Source: Rhodobacteraceae bacterium HLUCCO18
Lineage (GTDB): Bacteria; Pseudomonadota; Alphaproteobacteria; Rhodobacterales; Rhodobacteraceae
DNA length: 62,871 nucleotides
Assembly (NCBI GenBank): GCA_001314805.1
Contig: LJSY01000023.1
Location: 1 to 62,871 of the forward strand
Direction of reading: 5' to 3'
The notes beneath the pieces are model-generated. The model had not been told where the DNA came from, made no database searches, and was given only the letters and a program-made list of their open reading frames with translations. Made by a program: the position numbers and the translations under genes. This document shows positions 37,634 through 46,665 of the stretch, one piece after another. The stretch's first letter is position 1, and each line of letters starts with the position of its first letter.

Positions 37634-37975
37634 TCAGATCAGATCGAGGATCGCCTCGGGCGGGCGGCCGATCACCGCGCGCGTTCCGTCGTCGAGAATG
37701 GGCCGCTCGATCAGGATCGGATGCGCCGCCATGGCCGCGACAAGGGCCTCGTCGTCGGAATCGGCAAGGTCGAGCTCGGAAAAGACGGGTTCCTTCGTGC
37801 GCACCAGCCCGATCGCGGGAACGCGGAGGTGCCGCAACAGCTCCACGATCTCGTCCTCGATCGGCGGCGACTTGAGATAGAGCCGGATATTCGGCGCGAT
37901 CCCGCGCTCTTGCAGAAGCGCCAGTGCCGCCCGCGATTTCGCGCAGCGTGGATTGTGCCAGAGCGTCAGAGCCAT
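37634..37975 (-). CDS. ArsC-like arsenate reductase family protein
   Basis: A 113-residue thioredoxin-fold protein with a single cysteine in HNPRCAKSR (C11) and the C-terminal [17 protein letters not shown] region, as in glutaredoxin-linked ArsC. True arsenate activity is not certain because Spx/YffB relatives share these features. Its start overlaps the pyrD stop by ten bases. No other arsenic gene is nearby. Confidence 0.82.
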   Translation of the reverse strand: MALTLWHNPRCAKSRAALALLQERGIAPNIRLYLKSPPIEDEIVELLRHLRVPAIGLVRTKEPVFSELDLADSDDEALVAAMAAHPILIERPILDDGTRAVIGRPPEAILDLI

Positions 37976-39015
37976 GCGTCCACCCCCGTGCCTGTAACCT
38001 CGTCCACCGTTATCCCCTCCGCCTCCAGTTTCCGGTCGAGCCCTTCGGCGATCCGCTTGCCCAGCGTGATGCCGCCATAGACCAGCCCCGTGTAGAGCTG
38101 CACCGCGCTGGCGCCGGCGCGCAGTTTTTCCCAGGCCTGCTCGGCGGTCGCGACGCCGCCCACGCCCAGCAGCGGGATCTCGCCCTTGGTCAGGCGACAG
38201 AGCCGCGCCAGCACCCGCGTGCTGCGCTCGAAAAGCGGCTGGCCCGAAAGCCCGCCGGTCTCGTCGCGGTGGCGCGAGCCCAGCCCCTCGCGCGAGAGCG
38301 TGGTGTTCGTGGCGATGATGCAGGCGATGCCCGTGGCCCGCGCGACCTCGGCGATCTCGGCCAGCCCGTCATCTTCCAGATCCGGCGCGATCTTCAGGAA
38401 GATCGGCACGGGGAGGGCGAGCGCGGCATTGGCCTCCATCACGCCCTTCAGCAGCCCCTCGAGCGCCGCGCGCCCCTGCAGGTCCCGCAGCCGCTCGGTG
38501 TTGGGCGAGGAGACGTTGACGGTGGCGAAATCCACATGCGGTCCACAGCAGGCGAGCACCTGCGCGAAATCGCGGGCGCGGTCCGGGCTGTCCTTGTTGG
38601 CGCCGAGGTTGAGGCCCACGGGCACCAGTTTCGGCGCCGCGGCCAGCCTTTTGGCGATGACCTCCATGCCATCGTTGTTGAAGCCGAAACGGTTGATCGC
38701 CGCTGCGTCCTCGGTCAGCCGGAAAAGCCGGGGTCTGGCATTGCCCGCCTGCGGGCGCGGGGTGGCGCCGCCCACTTCGAGGAAACCGAAGCCCGTGCGC
38801 GACAGCGGCGCGATGGTCTCGGCGTTCTTGTCGAAACCTGCGGCGAGGCCGACCGGGTTCGGCAGCGGTATACCGGCGAGCGTCGTGGCCAGCCGCGGCG
38901 AGGTCACCGGACCGGAGAGCGGCAGGAACCCCGTCCTGAGCGCCGCGATCGCCAGCGCATGGGCCCGCTCGGGGTCCATGCGGCGCATCACCGACAGGCC
39001 GAAGCGCTCCCACAT
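37966..39015 (-). CDS. pyrD: Dihydroorotate dehydrogenase (quinone), class 2
   Basis: Membrane-associated flavoenzyme of pyrimidine synthesis, oxidising dihydroorotate to orotate with quinone. The 349-residue protein has an N-terminal amphipathic helix, [26 protein letters not shown] (catalytic serine of class 2) and [13 protein letters not shown]. The opposite strand holds a long open frame, a common GC-rich shadow. It is the upstream neighbour of the arsC-like gene. Confidence 0.95.
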   Translation of the reverse strand: MWERFGLSVMRRMDPERAHALAIAALRTGFLPLSGPVTSPRLATTLAGIPLPNPVGLAAGFDKNAETIAPLSRTGFGFLEVGGATPRPQAGNARPRLFRLTEDAAAINRFGFNNDGMEVIAKRLAAAPKLVPVGLNLGANKDSPDRARDFAQVLACCGPHVDFATVNVSSPNTERLRDLQGRAALEGLLKGVMEANAALALPVPIFLKIAPDLEDDGLAEIAEVARATGIACIIATNTTLSREGLGSRHRDETGGLSGQPLFERSTRVLARLCRLTKGEIPLLGVGGVATAEQAWEKLRAGASAVQLYTGLVYGGITLGKRIAEGLDRKLEAEGITVDEVTGTGVDAWL

Positions 39016-39018
39016 CTT

Positions 39019-39354
39019 CTAGAGCTCCTCGGGGAAGACATGGGCGCCGTCTTTCAGCGGCAGGTCAGCATGCCACAGCACATCCGCGCGACGCAACGGG
39101 CCGTAGAGATGCGGGAAGAGCGCGCCACCGCGCGAGGGTTCCCACCTGAGGGCCGGGCCGAGATCATCGGCCTCGAACGCCGCGAGGATCAGCCCCTCCG
39201 CGCCCGCAAAATGGCGCGCAGCGGTTTCCGCCACCTGCTCGGCGGTGGAGAAGTGGATGAAGCCGTCGGCCTTGTCCACGGGCGCGCCTTCAGTCGCCCC
39301 TTTTTCGAGCAGTTCGGCCCATTCCCCGGCCCGAAGGATCTTGTAGATACGCAT
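39019..39354 (-). CDS. DUF952 family protein
   Basis: A 111-residue cytosolic protein with the family pattern IYKI at the start, DGFIHFSTAEQVAETA and the C-terminal FPHLYGPLRRADVLWH. The function is not established. It ends three bases before pyrD and is transcribed with it. An upstream ATG in this frame was rejected as it lacks family similarity. Confidence 0.85.
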   Translation of the reverse strand: MRIYKILRAGEWAELLEKGATEGAPVDKADGFIHFSTAEQVAETAARHFAGAEGLILAAFEADDLGPALRWEPSRGGALFPHLYGPLRRADVLWHADLPLKDGAHVFPEEL

Positions 39355-39495
39355 GCCCGCCGGAGTGCCCTCTGCCCGAGATTTCGTCAAGTCGGCTCGG
39401 GCTTCCAGCTGTGTCGCATTCCCGTCACGAACCGGCTTTACTTGACCACGGCGCCCCGTCAATCTGACGGTCATCCAATGAACAGGGAGAGCAAG

Positions 39496-41097
39496 ATGTT
39501 TTCACGTATCCTGGGATCGACGGCGATCCTGGCGGGGCTTTCGCTGGCCGCGCCGGTTGCTGCCGAAACGACCCTGCACATCCTGCATATCAACGATCTG
39601 CACAGCCGTATCGCGCCGATCAACCGCTTCGATTCGACCTGCTCGGCCGAGGATGACGCGGCCGGCGAATGCTTCGGCGGCGTGGCGCGTATCGCCGCCG
39701 CCGTCGACATGAAACGCGCCGAGCTCGAAGGCGAGAACCTCCTCGTCCTCGACGCCGGCGACCAGTACCAGGGCAGCCTCTTCTTCACCACCTATCGCGG
39801 CGCCGCGGCGGGCGAATTCATGGAGTCCATCGGCTTCGACGCCATGGCGCTGGGCAACCACGAGTTCAACAACGGCCCCGAGGGGATCATCCCGCTGCTG
39901 GACGCGGTCAGTTTCCCGGTGATCTCCGGCAATCTCGACGTCAGCCAGGAGCCCGCGCTCGAAGGCCGCGTTGGCGACACGGCGATCATCGACGTCAACG
40001 GCATGCAGGTCGGCATCGTCTCGGCATTGACCCGCGACACGATGGAGATCTCCTCGCCGGGGCCCGATGTCATTTTCCAAGAGGAAATCAGTGCGTTGCA
40101 GGGCGACGTGGATGCACTGACGGAGCAGGGCGTGGACATGATCATCGCGCTGACCCATGTCGGTCTTCCCGCCGACATGCGCATCGCCGAGGGCACCACC
40201 GGCATCGACGTGATCGTGGGCGGGCATTCGCACACCTACCTGTCGGCCGACGATCCGGACCGCGACGGGCCCTATCCTCTGTGGATCAGCAATCCCGACG
40301 GCGTGATGGTGCCCATCGTGCACGCCTATTCCTACGGCAAGTACGTCGGCCATCTCACGGTGACCTTCGACGACGCGGGCGAAGTGATCTATGCCGACGG
40401 CAACACGATGCTGCTCGACGCCTCCGTCACCCCGGACGAGGGCATCGCCGCCCGCGTGGCCGAGCTTGGCGGACCGATCGAGGAGGCCATGGCCGAGGTC
40501 GTGGGTGACGCGACCGAGTTCATCGAGGGCGACCGGTCGGTCTGCCGCGCCATGGAATGTTCGATGGGCAACCTCGTGGCCGACGCGATGCTCGACCGCG
40601 TGGCCGATCAGGGCGTCCAGATCGCCATCGCCAACGGTGGCGGCCTGCGTGCCTCCATCGACGCGGGCGAGATCACGATGGGCGAGGTCTTCACGGTGCT
40701 TCCGTTCCAGAACACGCTGGCCACCTTCCAGCTGGACGGCGCGGGCGTCATGGCCGCGCTGGAAAACGGCGTGAGCCAAGTCGAGGAGGGCGCGGGCCGC
40801 TTCCCGCAGGTCGCGGGGCTGCGCTTCACCTGGGACCCGTCCGCTGAACCGGGCAGCCGCGTCACCTCGGTCGAGGTCGACATGGACGGCACATGGGAGC
40901 CCTTGGACATGGAGGCGACCTATGGCGTGGTCTCCAACAACTTCATGCGCGGCGGCGGCGACGGCTATGCCGTTTTCACCACGGCCATGAACGCCTATGA
41001 CTTCGGCCCGGGCCTGGAGGAAGTGGTCGCCACCTATCTGGGCGAGAACAATCCCTACACACCCTATACCGACGGGCGGATTTCAGAAGCCCGGTGA
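39496..41097 (+). CDS. Secreted 5'-nucleotidase / metallophosphoesterase
   Basis: A 533-residue periplasmic enzyme with a signal peptide (MFSRILGSTAILAGLSLAAP, ending VAAE). Metallophosphatase motifs are HINDLHSR, DAGDQYQG, ALGNHEFNNG and VGGHSHTYL. The C-terminal 5'-nucleotidase domain has IANGGGLRASI and FQNTLATFQLDG. ATG 39496 is best; MNRESK at 39478 is less likely. It would hydrolyse external nucleotides for uptake. A Rho-independent terminator follows. Confidence 0.93.
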   Translation: MFSRILGSTAILAGLSLAAPVAAETTLHILHINDLHSRIAPINRFDSTCSAEDDAAGECFGGVARIAAAVDMKRAELEGENLLVLDAGDQYQGSLFFTTYRGAAAGEFMESIGFDAMALGNHEFNNGPEGIIPLLDAVSFPVISGNLDVSQEPALEGRVGDTAIIDVNGMQVGIVSALTRDTMEISSPGPDVIFQEEISALQGDVDALTEQGVDMIIALTHVGLPADMRIAEGTTGIDVIVGGHSHTYLSADDPDRDGPYPLWISNPDGVMVPIVHAYSYGKYVGHLTVTFDDAGEVIYADGNTMLLDASVTPDEGIAARVAELGGPIEEAMAEVVGDATEFIEGDRSVCRAMECSMGNLVADAMLDRVADQGVQIAIANGGGLRASIDAGEITMGEVFTVLPFQNTLATFQLDGAGVMAALENGVSQVEEGAGRFPQVAGLRFTWDPSAEPGSRVTSVEVDMDGTWEPLDMEATYGVVSNNFMRGGGDGYAVFTTAMNAYDFGPGLEEVVATYLGENNPYTPYTDGRISEAR

Positions 41098-41124
41098 GCC
41101 ATCGCGAATAGCCAATCGGATCAG

Positions 41125-41153
41125 GCCGGTACGCCATGCGTGCCGGCTTTTTT
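41125..41153 (+). terminator. Rho-independent terminator of the 5'-nucleotidase gene
   Basis: GCCGGTACG-CCATG-CGTGCCGGC followed by TTTTTT. The stem is 9 bp with one G-U pair and the loop five bases. It lies 28 bases after the stop codon. Confidence 0.9.
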
Positions 41154-41293
41154 CGCGCCGGGTTCCCGGTGTCCTTTGCTGCGTTGCAGAAAATGCAAAC
41201 CGGCTTTCGCAAAGCGTCAATTGTGCTGGCGGTTAGCGCTACCATATCCCGGTCATCGACAGAGGAAACCGCAAGCCAAGAGGAGCTGCACCA

Positions 41294-41458
41294 ATGACCT
41301 CGATCATGACCCGCCTGCGCACCGCCGCCGCGAAACGTGCGGCTTACAACCGGACCGTCGCGGAAATCTCCGGCATGCCGCTCGATGTGGCGCTTGACCT
41401 CGGCATCTTCCGCGAGGACGCGCACCTGATCGCCCATGACGCCGTCTACGGCCGCTGA
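41294..41458 (+). CDS. DUF1127 small protein
   Basis: A 54-residue protein with the DUF1127 core RTVAEISGMPLDVALDLGI. This arginine-rich small protein family is common in alphaproteobacteria and tied to phosphate and carbon metabolism and RNA turnover. ATG 41294 has AGGAGC eight bases before it. A pair of perfect palindromes follows its stop by 14 bases. Confidence 0.85.
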   Translation: MTSIMTRLRTAAAKRAAYNRTVAEISGMPLDVALDLGIFREDAHLIAHDAVYGR

Positions 41459-41471
41459 GGCCTGGACGACG

Positions 41472-41491
41472 CGGAAATGCCGGCATTTCCG
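41472..41491. repeat. Perfect 20-bp palindrome, GCCGGC-centred
   Basis: The arm CGGAAATGCC is followed by its exact reverse complement. It lies 13 bases after the DUF1127 stop. The arm is one substitution away from CGGAATTGCC at 5.2 kb. Confidence 0.9.
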
Positions 41492-41493
41492 GA

Positions 41494-41513
41494 CGGACTT
41501 GCCGGCAAGTCCG
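41494..41513. repeat. Second perfect 20-bp palindrome, GCCGGC-centred
   Basis: The arm CGGACTTGCC is followed by its exact reverse complement, two bases after the first. Together they fill the gap between DUF1127 and the SRAP gene, whose start is 41 bases further on. Confidence 0.9.
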
Positions 41514-41554
41514 GCGCTTGCCCCAACGCAAGGCACCCCCTAGTCTTGTCGCCC

Positions 41555-42220
41555 ATGTGCGGGCGCATGACCATGACCCACCCGAATGACGCGATGGCGC
41601 GGCTTTTCGAGGCCTCGCCATCGAACGATCTGCCCGAGGTGCCGCGCTACAACATCTGCCCCACGCAAGACATAGGCGTCGTGACCTCGGGCGCCGAGGG
41701 GCGGCGCTACCGGCCGATGCGCTGGGGGTTTCTGCCGCACTGGTACAAGACCCCCACCGATGGCCCCCTTCTGATCAACGCGCGCGCCGAGACCGTTGCG
41801 GAGAAGCCCGCGTTCCGCGCCGCCTGCCGCGAACGGCGCTGTCTCGTTCCCGCGACCGGTTTCTACGAATGGACCAAGGACGAGGCGGGCAACCGCCTGC
41901 CGTGGTATTTCACGCCGGCCGACGGCGGCCCGCTGGTACTCGCCGGTATCTGGCAGATCTGGGAGAAGGGGGAGACCCCGCTGGCGACGCTGGCCATCGT
42001 GACCTGCGCGGCCTCGCCCTGGATGGCCGAGACCCATCACCGGGAGCCCGTGAGCCTCGCGCCGGAGGACTGGGCGAAATGGTTGGGAGAGGAGGGCAAG
42101 GGCGCGGCGCTTCTGATGCGCGCGGCCCCCGAGGGGCGTTACGTCCGCTGGCGCGTCGACCCGCGGGTGAATTCCAACCGCGCCACGGGGCCTGAGCTGA
42201 TCGAACCGCTCGCGGCCTGA
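41555..42220 (+). CDS. SRAP (YedK/HMCES) family abasic-site protein
   Basis: It crosslinks to abasic sites in single-stranded DNA. The catalytic cysteine is Cys2 in MCGRMTMTH after Met removal. NARAET, GFYEW and ETHHREPVSL (usual H-x-R-M-P region) are also present. The 221-residue length fits. ATG 41555 is set by the obligatory Cys2. The SOS link is family knowledge; no LexA-like site was found. Confidence 0.92.
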   Translation: MCGRMTMTHPNDAMARLFEASPSNDLPEVPRYNICPTQDIGVVTSGAEGRRYRPMRWGFLPHWYKTPTDGPLLINARAETVAEKPAFRAACRERRCLVPATGFYEWTKDEAGNRLPWYFTPADGGPLVLAGIWQIWEKGETPLATLAIVTCAASPWMAETHHREPVSLAPEDWAKWLGEEGKGAALLMRAAPEGRYVRWRVDPRVNSNRATGPELIEPLAA

Positions 42221-42284
42221 ACGCCCTGCGACATCGCGGCCCCTCGGGCTGGCCGGAGCGACGGCCGGATCTATTTCCGCCACG

Positions 42285-43121
42285 ATGACACAGCGACCTG
42301 AACCTCATTTCCAGCGTCTTCTCGACCTTGTGCTGGCTGCGCTTCGGCCTGCGCCGGGGCTGCGGCGGATCGCGCTTGCGATGCTTGCCGGCGCGTTCTG
42401 TCACGCCGTCTTCGCGCTGGCCGTGCTGGCGATGATCCTCGCCATGGGGTTTGGCATGTCGGAAAGCCTCGGGCGCGTGCCATGGCCCTGGGCGGCCTTT
42501 GCCAACGCGCTTCTGGTTCTGCAATTCCCGCTGGTCCATTCGCTTCTTCTGACGCGGTGGGGCGCGCGGATGCTCTCGATGCTCGGCCCCCATGGCGCGA
42601 CCCTGTCGACGACCACCTACGCCACGATCGCGAGTGCGCAGCTTCTTGCGCTCTTCGCGCTCTGGACCCCTTCGGGCATCGTCTGGTGGCGCGCGGAGGG
42701 CGCGATGTTCTGGGCCGTGCTGACGGCCTACGCGGCAAGCTGGCTGTTCCTGGTCAAGGCCAGCTGGGACGCAGGCGCGGAGGTGCAGTCGGGCGCGCTG
42801 GGCTGGTTGAGCCTGATGGCGAACCGCAAGCCGCGCTTTCCGGACATGCCGCAGGCGGGCACGTTCGGTCTGATCCGACAGCCCATCTACCTCGCCTTCG
42901 CGTTGACCACCTGGCTGGTGCCGGTCTGGACACCCGATCAGCTGGCGCTGGCGATGGCGCTGACCGCCTATTGCCTGGTTGCCCCGCGGCTGAAGGAGCG
43001 CCGGTTTCGCGCCCGTTACGGCGCGCGGTTCGACGCCTACGCCGCGCAGACCCCCTACATGGTCCCGCGCCTGTCCCGTTCGGCCGAGAGGCCGTCAATG
43101 GCGGGACGGGGCGACGCCTGA
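42285..43121 (+). CDS. Membrane methyltransferase of ICMT/PEMT type
   Basis: A 278-residue protein with about five hydrophobic helices and a C-terminal motif shared with isoprenylcysteine and phospholipid methyltransferases: GTFGLIRQPIYLAF, then RLKERRFRARYGARFDAYAAQ. The target is unknown; bacterial members methylate lipids or isoprenoid-like groups, and some NnrU-like proteins share the pattern. A strong terminator follows. Confidence 0.72.
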   Translation: MTQRPEPHFQRLLDLVLAALRPAPGLRRIALAMLAGAFCHAVFALAVLAMILAMGFGMSESLGRVPWPWAAFANALLVLQFPLVHSLLLTRWGARMLSMLGPHGATLSTTTYATIASAQLLALFALWTPSGIVWWRAEGAMFWAVLTAYAASWLFLVKASWDAGAEVQSGALGWLSLMANRKPRFPDMPQAGTFGLIRQPIYLAFALTTWLVPVWTPDQLALAMALTAYCLVAPRLKERRFRARYGARFDAYAAQTPYMVPRLSRSAERPSMAGRGDA

Positions 43122-43130
43122 AACGAAAGT

Positions 43131-43161
43131 GGGGCCGCATCAAGGGGAGGGATGCGGCCCC
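43131..43161. terminator. Hairpin terminator after the methyltransferase gene
   Basis: GGGGCCGCATC, loop of nine bases, GATGCGGCCCC. The stem is 11 bp and GC-rich, starting ten bases after the stop. There is no T-run. The remaining gap to 43333 contains nothing I can name. Confidence 0.75.
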
Positions 43162-43333
43162 AGTCGGGTCAGGGAGGGTTGGCACGGCGGGCGGGGGAGA
43201 GACCAACCGCCGTTTCCATAAGACGCACAATGCCAATGGTTCGCGGCCGAAATGGGGCGGATCAGAAACGATTTCAGGGTAATTTCCGACACAATGCGCC
43301 ACGGTCGGTGAAGTTGGCGCTCAAGGCGAAACC

Positions 43334-44410
43334 TCAGGATGCCCTCGGCCCGATCAGCCCGGCCACCAGCAGGTCCGCCGCAGAGGGCCCCAGCGCGAGC
43401 GGAATGTCATGGATCACCGTCAGCCGGGTCAGCGCCTGCAGGTCCACATCGCCGGAATGCGGCACCGTCGGATCGGCGAAGAACACCACGGCATCCAGCT
43501 CGCCCGTCGCGATCATCGCGGCGAGCTGCTGGTCCCCGCCGCGTCCGCCCCGCTGCAACCGCTGGATCGTGAGCCCCGGCGCGGTCCGGGCGAGGACCCG
43601 ACCGGTGCCGCCGGTGCAGACGATCCGGTGGGCCGAAAGGCGCCCGGCATGGCGCGTGACCCATGCGCTGAGATGAGCCTTGCGCGTGTCATGGGCCACC
43701 AGAGCGATGCGCCGCGGCGCCGTGGACAGCGCCTGCGCGCGCGCCGTGATGGCGAGGATGGCGCGGACCTGGCCCGCGAAGCCTTCGGTCTCGGCCGGGA
43801 ATGCGCCGGCGAGCGCGGCGGTGCCCACGGTGAAGCCCTGCGCGCCCGCGGCCGCGGCGGTCTCGACCCGTTCCGCGCTGTCGATGCTTCCGGCCACGAT
43901 GACGGGTTTTGCAACCTCCGCGCTGACGGCGGCCATCAGTCGGGGGACGTCGCCGGTATACCGGTAGGCCAGCAGGTCGAGCCCGTGCACGTGTTCCAGT
44001 GCCGCCAGTGCCCTTGCCGAGGCGACGATGTCGCGTTCGGGGCCTTCCAGAACGCTGGGATGGCCGGTGATCCGGCCCGGAAACGGATAGTATCGGACCG
44101 GGTGGTGGCGTGTGACCTCCGTGACCTCCGCCGCTCGCGTGCCCCCCAGAAGGACGTCGACATCGAGATCGACCGCAGCCCGGGCCGAGGCCATTTCGCT
44201 TTCCGCGTCGAGGCTCACGACCTCGAGGTAGGAGCGCCCGCCGGCGGCCCGGATCGCGTCGGCCAGAGCACGCAGGTCCGGCAAGGGCAGGCCCACGTCC
44301 TTGAAGCCGATATGCCGCACGCCGCCCTCCAGCGCCTCTTCGAGCCGCGCGCGGGCATCCGGGATCGTCCGGTCGTTCTCGGTGAGCATGAGGATGAAGT
44401 CGAAACCCAT
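43334..44410 (-). CDS. TIM-barrel domain fused to a methylglyoxal synthase domain
   Basis: A 358-residue two-domain protein. Residues 1-220 look like a TIM barrel with a phosphate-binding end (PVIVAGSIDSAERVETAAAA, then GFTVGTAAL), not matched to a named enzyme. Residues 234-350 are a methylglyoxal synthase domain: ALVAHDTRK, CTGGTGRVL, and RGGDQQLAAMI with the catalytic Asp (D293), then VFFADPTVPHSGDVDLQAL with a conserved histidine. MgsA makes methylglyoxal from dihydroxyacetone phosphate. The fusion is unusual and may channel a phosphotriose. The next gene, eight bases upstream, is a PdxY-like kinase. Confidence 0.75.
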   Translation of the reverse strand: MGFDFILMLTENDRTIPDARARLEEALEGGVRHIGFKDVGLPLPDLRALADAIRAAGGRSYLEVVSLDAESEMASARAAVDLDVDVLLGGTRAAEVTEVTRHHPVRYYPFPGRITGHPSVLEGPERDIVASARALAALEHVHGLDLLAYRYTGDVPRLMAAVSAEVAKPVIVAGSIDSAERVETAAAAGAQGFTVGTAALAGAFPAETEGFAGQVRAILAITARAQALSTAPRRIALVAHDTRKAHLSAWVTRHAGRLSAHRIVCTGGTGRVLARTAPGLTIQRLQRGGRGGDQQLAAMIATGELDAVVFFADPTVPHSGDVDLQALTRLTVIHDIPLALGPSAADLLVAGLIGPRAS

Positions 44411-44418
44411 GACCCACC

Positions 44419-45270
44419 TCAGCGCGTTTTGCGGCCGCCGGTCAATGGGCCTGACGGATCGGCGTCGATCGGGGCGGCCCGCGTCCAGGTCCCGGCGCTT
44501 TCCGCGATGCGCAGATGAGGGGCCCCGACGCTACAGGCGATCAGCGCCCGCAGCTGGCCGAGCGCCGTGCCGACAGGAGCGCTGCCCGCGATGAGTGCGG
44601 AAAACGCATCGCCGACGCCGTGAGGGACGGACCTGTCGCCGGCGATCAGCTCCGTCCGGTAGAGCGCCGTTGCCTCCGGCGCATCGGCGAGGATGCCGGT
44701 CTGGCCGTCCCCGATGGGGGGCGATGTCACGAGGATCTCGGCGCGCGGCGCGGCACGGTGAAGAACCTCCGCCGCCTGCCGCGCGGCCTCCAGCGTCTCG
44801 ACCGGCCGGGCGGCGAGCCACGAGAGCTCGAAGGCGTTGGGTGTCAGCACGTCGGCGAGGGGGAGCAGCCGCTCTCGCGTGGCGCGCGCGGCCTCCTCCG
44901 GGATGTAGAGCCCTTTGGGTGCATCGCCGAGGATGGGATCGACGATGACGCGCGGCGCGGGAGATGCGGCGCGCAGGCGTTCGATCAGCCCGGCCGCGAA
45001 CGCCACATGGGCAGCGCTGGGCAGGTAGCCCGTGAGCACCGCGTCGACCCGATCCAGCCAGCCGTTGCGTGCCAGTGCATCGGCCATGTCGCCAAGTGTG
45101 CCGACATCCACAGCCCGACCCGCCACATGGGGCCAGCCCGGGTGATTGGACAGCTGCACCGTGGGCAGCTGCGTCACGGAATGGCCGAGCGCCTGCAGCA
45201 CCGGCGCGGCGGCCGACAGCCCCACATGGCCGTGCGCGACCCAGCTCGACACTGCAACGACATGCGCCAT
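44419..45270 (-). CDS. PdxY/PdxK-type pyridoxal kinase-like protein
   Basis: A 283-residue ribokinase-family protein with SSWVAHGHVGLSAAAPVLQ and TVQLSNHPGWP (a near match to pyridoxal kinase), DPILGDAPKGLYI and the anion hole VPHGVGDAFSALIAG, where pyridoxal kinases have GTGD. It may phosphorylate pyridoxal or a sugar. ATG 45270 is preferred. It is co-directional with the TIM-barrel/MGS gene, so both may work on a phosphorylated intermediate. Confidence 0.8.
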   Translation of the reverse strand: MAHVVAVSSWVAHGHVGLSAAAPVLQALGHSVTQLPTVQLSNHPGWPHVAGRAVDVGTLGDMADALARNGWLDRVDAVLTGYLPSAAHVAFAAGLIERLRAASPAPRVIVDPILGDAPKGLYIPEEAARATRERLLPLADVLTPNAFELSWLAARPVETLEAARQAAEVLHRAAPRAEILVTSPPIGDGQTGILADAPEATALYRTELIAGDRSVPHGVGDAFSALIAGSAPVGTALGQLRALIACSVGAPHLRIAESAGTWTRAAPIDADPSGPLTGGRKTR

Positions 45271-45362
45271 GGACGGACCTTCGGTGGCTGACCGGCGCAG
45301 CCTATGCGCGCGCGGCCCCGCGTCCAAGGGGCGATCGCGGCGACCGTTCCCGAAAGGCGGCC

Positions 45363-46665
45363 TCAGCCTTCCCGGAAGGCGCGCCGGAAATAGCCTGCGA
45401 GCGGGTCCGTGAAATAGGTCAGCGGCGTTCTCGCCCCGGTCGCGAGGTAGGTTTCGACCGGCATGCCGGAGATCAGCGCATCTTCTCCCAGCGCGCGGAG
45501 CCCTGCGGCGTCGGGCGCGACGATGGCCTCGTAGTAGGGCAGGCCGGTGGTCGCGTCGGCAGCCGCGTCGGCCGAGACCCGGATGATCCGGCCGGCGATG
45601 TCCGGTGCGGTTTGCCGGCCGAATGCCGGGAAGACGAGCGTTGCGGGCTGGCCGACGAAGACCTGATCGATGTCGAGCGGGTCGATGCGCACCGCCACCT
45701 CGAAGGGCTGGTCGGCGGGCATGATGTACAGGATGGCGGCGGCGGGCCGGATGACCGCCCGCCCGCCGCGCGAAGACGGTCGACCCGAAGACCGTCCCGG
45801 CCACGGGGGCCCGGATATCCAGCCGTTCGAGCAGTTCAAGAAGGCTGTTGCGGCGCTCCATAAGCTCGATTTCGGCGAATTCGAGGTCCCGCAGCTGCGC
45901 GAGCGCCTGTTCCTGCCGCGCGCTGGCCAGGCGTACGATCTCGACCTCGATCTGCGAAACGCTGGCGCGCGCCTCCGCGATGGTCGAGGTGAGCCGCGCA
46001 ATCTCGCCCGTCAGCCGCGCCTCTTCGCGATGGAGCGCATTGAGGCGGGAGGCGGGGACCAGCCCGTTGCGGCGCAGCGTGGAAAGGTCGTCCGCCTCTT
46101 CTCGCACCAGCTCCAGCTGGCGGTGGAGCGCGTCGATCTGCGCCGCTGCACCCTCGACCGCAAGCCCGATCTGGCGCGCCCTTTCGGTCAGGGCTCGCGT
46201 CTCCTCGGCGAGCGAGGCCGCGCGGGCCGCGAACAGGGCGCGTTCCTCCGCCAGCTGGCGGTCGAGCTCCGGGCCATCCACCGAGACGAGGTCCGGCGGG
46301 TCCGGGTAGGTCACGTCACTGGCGCGGTTGCGTTCGGCATCGAGGCGCCCGCGGCGGGCGAAGATGCGGGCAAGCTGACGCTCGACCATGGCAAGCTCGG
46401 TCCGCACGAAGGTGCCGTCGAGCCGCAGGAGCGCGTCACCGGCCGCGACCACGTCGCCGTCGCGCACGAGGATTTCGCTGACCACGCCGCCATCGGGGTG
46501 CTGCACGACCTGTCTTTCGTTCTCGATCCGCACGACGCCGGGCGACACGACGGCGCCGGATATCTGCGTGGCCACCGACCAGGTCCCGACACCTGCCAGA
46601 AGCGCCACGAGTGCCGCGAGCCCGACCATCGCGGGAAACCGTATGCTGAGCTCGGGCGCGGTCAT
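45363..46665 (-). pseudogene. HlyD-family type I secretion membrane fusion protein, frameshifted
   Basis: The N-terminal part (from ATG 46665) has a single transmembrane helix, VVQHPDGGVVSEILVRDGDVV and long coiled-coil helices (about 100-270), as in HlyD/PrtE adaptors. It is in frame to RAPVAGTVFGSTVFARR. Then the frame shifts near 45755-45770 within a GCCCGCCCGCCG tract, and the barrel continues in another frame with AVIRPAAAILYIMPADQ to residue AFREG at 45363. Either a real +1 mutation or a sequencing error. Without it the protein would be about 430 residues. It overlaps the ABC gene by ATGA. Confidence 0.8.

Noticed and set aside
37924-39495. Upstream extension of the 5'-nucleotidase frame
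   Set aside because: It runs antisense through pyrD and DUF952; the signal peptide and start at 39496 mark the true N-terminus.
44419-46665. A single 748-codon protein joining HlyD and the PdxY-like kinase
   Set aside because: The apparent joint frame arises from the HlyD frameshift and a run through the 92-base gap; the C-terminal barrel of HlyD is intact in another frame.
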